This document shows positions 26,453 through 32,301 of a stretch of 32,301 nt of DNA, piece by piece. The stretch comes from Candidatus Saccharimonadota bacterium (lineage in GTDB: Bacteria > Patescibacteriota > Saccharimonadia > Saccharimonadales > JACOTW01). Positions within the stretch are counted from its first letter, which is position 1. Each line of letters begins with the position of its first letter. The position numbers were made by a program, and so were the translations under genes. The stretch is taken from assembly GCA_016178135.1 (NCBI GenBank), contig JACOTW010000001.1, positions 64,228 to 96,528 of the forward strand, in the 5' to 3' direction. The notes below the pieces were generated by a model. It saw only the letters and a program-made list of their open reading frames with translations, had not been told where the DNA came from and searched no databases.

Positions 26453-26484
26453 ATCTTTAGTATACTACGTGATAGTTATAACTT

Positions 26485-26574
26485 GGAGAGGTCGCATAGT
26501 GGCCTAGTGCGTCGCCTTGGAAAGGCGGTATATCCGCAAGGGTATCGAGGGTTCGAATCCCTCCCTCTCCGCCA
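26485..26574 (+). tRNA. tRNA-Ser (GGA anticodon), CCA encoded
   Basis: Acceptor ggagagg/cctctcc; anticodon loop TTGGAAA; long variable arm; T arm gaggg-ttcgaat-ccctc. Confidence 0.94.
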
Positions 26575-26608
26575 AACATAAACCCCGTATGAAACGGGGT
26601 TTATGTTT
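26574..26608 (+). terminator. Strong hairpin directly after tRNA-Ser (terminator-like, weak U-tract)
   Basis: AAACATAAACCCCGT-atgaa-ACGGGGTTTATGTTT perfect inverted repeat. Confidence 0.65.
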
Positions 26609-26618
26609 GGCTAAATGG

Positions 26619-26874
26619 CACGAGTTTCGGACTTATAGCCCCCGCAAAACAAATTCCCGACTTTTCGAATCACCCTCTTTGGCCCAAAACCGCCTTTCCT
26701 CGTTCAACGTATCTAAGGATATGTCTCTCTCGGAAAAGTCAGTTTTTGACTCAAAGATCATTGCTTCATAAACCCACGAATTTGTTTTGCGGGGACTATA
26801 GCCGGACAGAAAAACTGTTTGCAGTCCCGCATATGCGGGATGAACGGGGGCGATGGAAAAGTCCGAAACTCGTG
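26619..26874. repeat. Family-3 palindrome interrupted by a family-2 element; perfect 5-bp TSD (AATGG)
   Basis: CACGAGTTTCGGACT ... AAGTCCGAAACTCGTG; AATGG at 26614-26618 and 26875-26879. Confidence 0.9.
26638..26796. repeat. Family-2 palindromic element, nested in family 3; TATA duplication
   Basis: TATA|GCCCCCGCAAAACAAATTC ... GAATTTGTTTTGCGGGGAC|TATA, 159 bp. Confidence 0.92.
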
Positions 26875-27067
26875 AATGGTTGTGAATTCGAATGACAATG
26901 CCCTGTGGGCGTTGACCGCCTTTAGCCCCGTAAGGGGTTTCCTTGGCAAAAGTATATTTCTTTTGCCGGAAAGTCGAATCCTCCTCTCCGTCATACGGCA
27001 CATGGTTTTGCCAAAAAAACATTTTACTTGATTCATCTGTAGTATCAGGGTTACACTTTATCAACAG

Positions 27068-27946
27068 ATGCCTGTTATTGAACTACAAGACGTCAGTAAA
27101 CTGTACGGCTTTGGCGATGCCACGACTGTGGCGTTAGACGAAGTCAGTTTGCGTATTGATAAAGGCGAGTTCGTGGCGGTTATGGGGCCAAGCGGTTCCG
27201 GTAAATCATCTCTAATGAATATTCTTGGTTTACTTGACCGGCCCACGCATGGCGCTTATGAGTTGGATGGCCGATCAGTAGCCCGTTTGCGGGCTAATCA
27301 ACGTGCCAAAATGCGTCGTAATCAGATTGGTTTTGTTTTCCAGTCATTTAATTTATTGCCCAAACTTAATGTCCTTGATAACGTGGCATTGCCACTTACT
27401 TACCGTGGCATGACCCAGACACGCCGCCTCAAAAAAGCCGCAGCTATGCTTGAACGTGTTGGGCTTTCTGACAGAGAATATTTTATGCCAAAACAACTAA
27501 GCGGTGGTCAGGCGCAGCGCGTGGCAATCGCACGAGCGCTTATAAGTGATCCTAGTATTATTATTGCCGATGAGCCAACGGGTAATTTAGATAGCTCTTC
27601 TAGTCGTTTGGTGATGGAACTACTGGCTGATGTACATAAGACCGGCAACACCATTTTATTAGTTACACATAATCCGGAACTCACACGTTATGCCTCGCGG
27701 GTTGTTTTTATGCATGACGGTACGATCATAGGCGATGAGAGATCTAAACTCGGCGATGTACCAAAGCTTGCTAAAAGCCTATATTTTCTTCCCAGGAAAA
27801 CCATAGAAGATGATTTGGCGGGTGTATCGGTGTTAATGCAGGAGGTTGAAAAAGAAGGTCCTAAAAAATCCAAGAAAGCTAAAAATAGCACCAAGCAAAA
27901 AACCAGAAAATATCAATCACGTACCAAAAAGAAAGGTACCAAATAG
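27068..27946 (+). CDS. ABC transporter ATP-binding protein (MacB/LolD-like) with Lys-rich C-terminal tail
   Basis: VMGPSGSGKSSLMNILGLLDRPT; QLSGGQAQRVAIARAL; IIADEPTGNLD; tail KKSKKAKNSTKQKTRKYQSRTKKKGTK. Confidence 0.94.
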   Translation: MPVIELQDVSKLYGFGDATTVALDEVSLRIDKGEFVAVMGPSGSGKSSLMNILGLLDRPTHGAYELDGRSVARLRANQRAKMRRNQIGFVFQSFNLLPKLNVLDNVALPLTYRGMTQTRRLKKAAAMLERVGLSDREYFMPKQLSGGQAQRVAIARALISDPSIIIADEPTGNLDSSSSRLVMELLADVHKTGNTILLVTHNPELTRYASRVVFMHDGTIIGDERSKLGDVPKLAKSLYFLPRKTIEDDLAGVSVLMQEVEKEGPKKSKKAKNSTKQKTRKYQSRTKKKGTK

Positions 27947-29172
27947 TGTTGGGTAATGATATTAAGTTAGCCGTTAAATCTATTAGATCGGCCAAATGGC
28001 GTAGTTTTTTGACGATGCTAGGTATAGTGATTGGTGTTGCCAGTGTGGTTATTACTATTAGCTTAGGACAAGGCGTAAGGCAACAACTTATAGGTCAAAT
28101 TGATCATCTAGGATCAGATCTCATTACCGTACGGCCAGGGCGGCTCGTGAATCGAGACATTGCAGGTAACATAACAAGTGTAAATTTGCCTGCATTTTTA
28201 GGAATGTCCTCATTAAGCGAGAATGATTTTAGAGTTATTAAGGAAGCTCCTGGCGTGGGTATCGCCGTACCTTTTGCTGCGGTCAATGGCATACCGCATA
28301 ATGATTCCGTAGAAATGCCGGACGCATTGATCGTGGCCACTAACGAAAATGCGCCGGCAATTCTTGAGCAAAAAGTTGAGTTCGGAGCTTTTTTCTCTCA
28401 AGAAGAAACCACCAAAGAGGTGGCTATTATTGGCCAGCGTGTTGCTGAAAAGTTATTCAACGAAAACGTACCAATTGGTAAAAGTATTAGTATTCGTGAT
28501 CGGACTTTTGTGGTACGTGGTGTATTTGAAGGTTTTCAATCGAGCCCTCTAACGCCTAATACTGACTATAACTCGGCAATATTTGTTCCCTATGAGGCTG
28601 GAAAACGTGTTTCTGGTGGTAACGTGCAAATATATCAAGTACTGGCTAAAGCTACCGAAAAGAAAAAAACAAAAACTACGATTCAGGCTATCAATGATGG
28701 CCTACTGAATGCCCACGCCGGACAAGCCGATTTCACCATACTAAAGCCAAACGAAAATTTAATCATTACCAATACGGTATTTAATTTATTGACAGGTTTG
28801 ATAGGTGGCATTGCTGCTATTTCGCTAATTGTTGCCGGTATTGGCATTATGAATATTATGTTTGTTTCTGTCACCGAACGTACTAAGGAGATTGGGTTGC
28901 GTAAAGCTGTTGGTGGCACAAATCGACAGATATTGGGACAGTTTTTGATTGAAGCCGTAATATTGAGTTTGGTGGGGGGGTTATTTGGTGTCATGGTTTC
29001 ATTTATAGCGAATATATTGATACGCATCTCGACATCGCTCCAACCGGTCATTACCCTTCCGGTTATCCTAATATCGATTGGTGTTGCTTTGGTTGTGGGT
29101 GTTATTTTTGGCATGGCGCCAGCCATTAAAGCCGCGCGAAGAGATCCAATAGAAGCCTTACGCCATGATTAG
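27946..29172 (+). CDS. ABC transporter permease (MacB/FtsX-like), GTG start overlapping upstream TAG
   Basis: MacB-PCD N-terminus KWRSFLTMLGIVIGVASVVITISLGQG; FtsX TM region VTERTKEIGLRKAVGGTNRQIL. Confidence 0.94.
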   Translation: MLGNDIKLAVKSIRSAKWRSFLTMLGIVIGVASVVITISLGQGVRQQLIGQIDHLGSDLITVRPGRLVNRDIAGNITSVNLPAFLGMSSLSENDFRVIKEAPGVGIAVPFAAVNGIPHNDSVEMPDALIVATNENAPAILEQKVEFGAFFSQEETTKEVAIIGQRVAEKLFNENVPIGKSISIRDRTFVVRGVFEGFQSSPLTPNTDYNSAIFVPYEAGKRVSGGNVQIYQVLAKATEKKKTKTTIQAINDGLLNAHAGQADFTILKPNENLIITNTVFNLLTGLIGGIAAISLIVAGIGIMNIMFVSVTERTKEIGLRKAVGGTNRQILGQFLIEAVILSLVGGLFGVMVSFIANILIRISTSLQPVITLPVILISIGVALVVGVIFGMAPAIKAARRDPIEALRHD

Positions 29173-29250
29173 TTGAACTGATTAATGAACTGCTGCCCGA
29201 CTTCCGCCCGGACAACTATCAACAATGCGATACTCAATAGAAGTAGTATA

Positions 29251-29385
29251 GTCCCCGCAAAACAAATTCGTGGGTTTTTGAAGCAATGATCTTTGAGCCA
29301 AAAACTGACTTTTCCGAGAGAGACATATCCTTAGATACGTTGAACGAGGAAAGGCGGTTTTGGGCCAAAGAGGGTGATTCGAAAA
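29251..29385. repeat. Family-2 element, right end replaced; inverted relative to the copy at 26638
   Basis: TATA|gtccccgcaaaacaaattcgtgggtttttgaagcaatgatctttgag...gagggtgattcgaaaa is nearly the reverse complement of 26638-26796. Confidence 0.9.
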
Positions 29386-29427
29386 CTACTCTTCGAGTCT
29401 GAGCCTGAGGGCTCACCTCAGAGTCGA

Positions 29428-29531
29428 AGACAAACGGTTTTTCCTCTCTCGATGTACCCCCGGGCTTCAGACAAAACTGTTTTCGCTCGAGCTGATTCGC
29501 CCTGGGAACGAGGGATTTTGCGTAAGTCCAG
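29428..29531. repeat. Family-1 half element (copy 11) fused to family 2 through a shared palindromic joint
   Basis: gaagacaaacggtttttcctctctcgatgta...ctcgagctgattcgccctgggaacgagggattttgcgtaagtccag|TATA. Confidence 0.88.
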
Positions 29532-29578
29532 TATAGTTTATGATTTTAATATGCCGGTCAAACCATCGCATGATCTTA

Positions 29579-32086
29579 TTAGTATACTGGACCTCTACGA
29601 ACGTGCTTGGCATAAACTCTTGTAAGCCATTTATGTAATTCACTGACGGCTAGTATGGCCGATATCATAGTGCCCGAGCTTAATAATATTGTGGACACGG
29701 GTACCGTTTGAATATCAAATACTGTGCCAAGCGGTCCAAACATAACGAGCATTTGTAGCCCAAACGCTAGGGCAAAACCAGCCAGTAATCCATGATTCGC
29801 TTTTCTGATTTTACTGAATGAGGATTTGTACTCGCTTCTAGCGTTGAAGGCGTTCATCCATTGAGCCGCGATTAGAGTCATGAACCCGACAGTTTGAATG
29901 TAGGTGGTATTATGCCCTTGTCGTTTTAGCACAAACACGACTAGCAGGGTAATGGTGGCCATGGCCAGTCCGATAGCTACCATTCTACTAAGTAAGATTT
30001 TGTTCAGCAGAGGATCTTGTGGCCGCCTTGGCGGGCGTCTCATATACCCGTCCTCTTCAGGTTCTAGACCAAGCGGTATAACCAGTGCAGTATCAGTAAC
30101 AAGGTTGATCCATAGTATTTGAATCGCCGTGACTGGTAGCGGTAATCCGAATAATAACGCGCCAATCATAGTTAAAACTTCACCGAGTGTGGTAGATAGT
30201 ATATAAAAAAGCATTCGCCGAATGTTGTCAAATATTTTGCGCCCTTCGGCGATAGCTTTGATGATGGTTGCGAAATTGTCGTTGAGTAATACTATGCCAC
30301 CAGCGTCTTTAGCTATGTCGCTTCCGGAACCCATAGCAATACCGACATGAGCATTGGCAAGCGCGGGAACGTCATTTACGCCATCGCCTGTCATTGCTGT
30401 AATCTCGGTTTGTTTCAGGGCTTTTAATATTCTGAATTTATCTTCAGGTAATATTCGAGCGAAAACTGTTTTATTACGTATTGTTGTGGCCAGTGCGGAT
30501 GTTTCTTTGGGCAAGTCTACACCTTGTATGACTTGGGCGGGATGATTCGCCAATCCAATCTGTTTACCTATATTGTAAGCGGTCTCATAATGATCGCCCG
30601 TTATGAGTCGGACGCTAATACCGGCCTGGCGTGCGGCACGTATAGCTCGTGCCGCTTCAGGACGTAGTTCATCGGCAAAAGCCACATACCCAGCAAAATC
30701 TATACCGTGATTTTTTATAGTACTTAAATCTTTTGGAGCTGTACCGGAAATCTTATATTTTCCGAAGGCAATTACTCTGTACCCTTTTGATGTAAGTTCG
30801 TGCATAACAGATTCGGCAATATGATACTGTTCTTTTGAAACGCTAGACTTGGCTAGTATATGTTCAGGAGAGCCTTTTATGTAAATAATTCCATCTTTGT
30901 GTATAAACGCTCCACTCATTCTAAGTGCTAGATCAAAAGGATATAGCTTATCTATCTTAGCGTGTCCACTCGCACTATCTTTAATGGCTTGGTCAAGCGG
31001 ATCAGTTGGTGTGGTCGCTAGGTCTATTGTGCGTTCGGCAACCCTCATTACATCGCCCGTATTTGGCGACCAACTGTCTATAATGGATAAATGATTTTTA
31101 GTAAGAGTGCCGGTTTTGTCTGTCGCAATTGTTGTTACTAGCCCAATGTCCTCAATGGCTTTGAATGATCTGACTAATGCTTTTTGTTTTGCCATCCGTT
31201 TCATACCCAAAACGATAATAATTGTCAGGGCAACCGGTAATTCTTCGGGTATGGCAGAAACGGTAAAGGCGAGCACGAAACGTAGTGATTCCCCTGCCGA
31301 AATTCCTCTTGCCAACGACATAATAAATACGATAACCGCTAATGTGCCAACGACCTTAATAAGTAATGTTATAAGTTGATCGATCTTAGACTGAACGGAG
31401 CTTTTGGAATGATCATCAGATGTCAGATTGGCAATTTTACCAAACTCTGTTCGACTACCCGTGTCTACGACCAGCGCTTTGGCAGATCCCGCTATTACAT
31501 ATGTACCTTGAAACACCATATTCTCTTGCTCATATATCGGTTTTGATGATTCAAGCGTCGAAGCGTACTTATGAACTGGCACCGACTCACCGGTAAGTGA
31601 CGATTCATTAACTTGTAAATTGTCTGTGTGAATAATTCGTGCGTCAGCAGGTATTCTATCGCCTTCGCTTAATATAATAATATCCCCAGGAACAAGATTG
31701 ATAGACGAAACAGACTGCTCTTCACGGTCTCTTATTACAATAGCCCGCTGGATGCTGTGCTTCTTTAAGCTTCTTAAGACTCGAGTGGTAGCGTACTGCT
31801 GTGAATAATAAATACAGGCGTTGATTAGGATAATGATGCCGATAATTATCGCGTCAAGAAACTCGTGGCCGATAAGGCTAATAATCGCGGCAACGGCAAG
31901 GACGCCAGCGAACACGTTTCTGAACGGCTCTACAAGTATTCGCCAAAACGGCTCTGTTTTGATGGCAAGCTGATTAGTGCCGTACTTGTTTAGGCGGTTA
32001 GATGCTTCCTGACTAGAGATCCCCCTATCTGAAGTTTCGAGTATTTCATATAATTGTTCAGTATTCTGTTTGTACCAAGTCATACG
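29579..32086 (-). CDS. P-type cation-transporting ATPase (Ca2+ / SERCA-PMR1-like); likely start ATG at 32086
   Basis: DKTGTLTKNHL; TGDGVNDVPALANAHVGIAMG; SLTGESVPV. The ORF-track extension to 32194 runs into the family-1 element. Confidence 0.93.
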   Translation of the reverse strand, partial: RMTWYKQNTEQLYEILETSDRGISSQEASNRLNKYGTNQLAIKTEPFWRILVEPFRNVFAGVLAVAAIISLIGHEFLDAIIIGIIILINACIYYSQQYATTRVLRSLKKHSIQRAIVIRDREEQSVSSINLVPGDIIILSEGDRIPADARIIHTDNLQVNESSLTGESVPVHKYASTLESSKPIYEQENMVFQGTYVIAGSAKALVVDTGSRTEFGKIANLTSDDHSKSSVQSKIDQLITLLIKVVGTLAVIVFIMSLARGISAGESLRFVLAFTVSAIPEELPVALTIIIVLGMKRMAKQKALVRSFKAIEDIGLVTTIATDKTGTLTKNHLSIIDSWSPNTGDVMRVAERTIDLATTPTDPLDQAIKDSASGHAKIDKLYPFDLALRMSGAFIHKDGIIYIKGSPEHILAKSSVSKEQYHIAESVMHELTSKGYRVIAFGKYKISGTAPKDLSTIKNHGIDFAGYVAFADELRPEAARAIRAARQAGISVRLITGDHYETAYNIGKQIGLANHPAQVIQGVDLPKETSALATTIRNKTVFARILPEDKFRILKALKQTEITAMTGDGVNDVPALANAHVGIAMGSGSDIAKDAGGIVLLNDNFATIIKAIAEGRKIFDNIRRMLFYILSTTLGEVLTMIGALLFGLPLPVTAIQILWINLVTDTALVIPLGLEPEEDGYMRRPPRRPQDPLLNKILLSRMVAIGLAMATITLLVVFVLKRQGHNTTYIQTVGFMTLIAAQWMNAFNARSEYKSSFSKIRKANHGLLAGFALAFGLQMLVMFGPLGTVFDIQTVPVSTILLSSGTMISAILAVSELHKWLTRVYAKHVRRGPVY
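29582..29595. repeat. Solo family-1 end (AGTATACTGGACCT) forming the ATPase C-terminus (GPVY*)
   Basis: agtatactggacct is identical to the junction at 24053-24064. Confidence 0.5.
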
Positions 32087-32099
32087 CTTAATTAGTATA

Positions 32100-32190
32100 C
32101 TGGACTTACGCAAAATCGCCCGTTCCCAGGCTAAATCAGCTCGAGTTGAGAGTGGTTTGACTGAAGGAGAGGTAGCCTTAGAGCTAATTA
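32100..32190. repeat. Family-1 element (copy 12), truncated at its center, just upstream of the ATPase start
   Basis: TATA|ctggacttacgcaaaatcgcccgttcccaggctaaatcagctcgagttgagagtggtttgactgaaggagaggtagccttagagctaatta. Confidence 0.9.
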
Positions 32191-32232
32191 ACATCTATCC
32201 GTTGATAGCGAATCTTTAGCAGCTGTCATGAT

Positions 32233-32301
32233 TTTTATTCTGTTTTCTTGGCTTTTGGTCGTACCTATCGGTACGAACCGAAAACAAAAAACAGAATAAA
32301 A
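32233..32301. repeat. Long imperfect inverted repeat at window end
   Basis: ttttattctgtttt...ttttggtcgtacc-tatc-ggtacgaaccgaaaac...aaaacagaataaaa. Confidence 0.75.

Noticed and set aside
26517-27064. ORFs 26517-26771 (+), 26633-27064 (-) and 26758-27036 (-)
   Set aside because: Their coding appearance comes from the family-2/family-3 palindromes and the tRNA-Ser end; no independent protein signal.
29374-29625. ORFs 29374-29625 (+) and 29234-29416 (-)
   Set aside because: Translations of the chimeric palindromic elements rather than genes; kept only as evidence of open frames.
32087-32194. N-terminal extension MLISSKATSPSVKPLSTRADLAWERAILRKSSILIKR of the P-type ATPase
   Set aside because: Entirely element-derived; homologous P-type ATPases start near MTWYKQN..., so ATG 32086 is the more likely start.
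1-32301. CRISPR array
   Set aside because: The repeats are dispersed, palindromic and irregularly spaced, with no regular repeat-spacer pattern and no cas genes.
1-32301. Alternative genetic code (TGA recoding as in some CPR lineages)
   Set aside because: Conserved genes run full length under the standard code and none needs TGA read-through.

Overview
The window is a gene-dense chromosomal segment whose protein content fits a Patescibacteria/CPR genome, probably Saccharibacteria-like; that assignment is inference from gene content. Standard genetic code fits all frames. Housekeeping genes: pth, der, an RsuA/RluB pseudouridine synthase, gltX, pyrH, an exonuclease III, an NAD(P)HX dehydratase, and tRNA-Glu(CTC), tRNA-Leu(CAA) and tRNA-Ser(GGA). 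Others: two histidine kinase/response regulator pairs, a VirB4/TraG-like ATPase, DUF3048, PEGA and sortase proteins, a MacB-like ABC operon and a P-type cation ATPase. A small accessory block (SET, NTPase, NUDIX, MazG-like) lies downstream of tRNA-Glu. The main discovery is a dense set of dispersed palindromic mobile-like repeats. Family 1 (~158 bp) has TIR CTGGACTTACGCAAAATC and 4-bp TATA/TTTA target duplications. Family 2 (~159 bp) has TIR G(C/T)CCCCGCAAAACAAATTC, TATA flanks, and appears to be a diverged relative of family 1. Family 3 (68-85 bp) has TIR CACGAGTTTCG and 5-bp target duplications. Family 1 copies sit in-frame inside at least three protein genes, form the C-termini of others, and are open on both strands in one frame. 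This resembles the Rickettsia palindromic elements (RPEs), but in an apparently unrelated lineage. Nested and chimeric copies show these elements have been active repeatedly.
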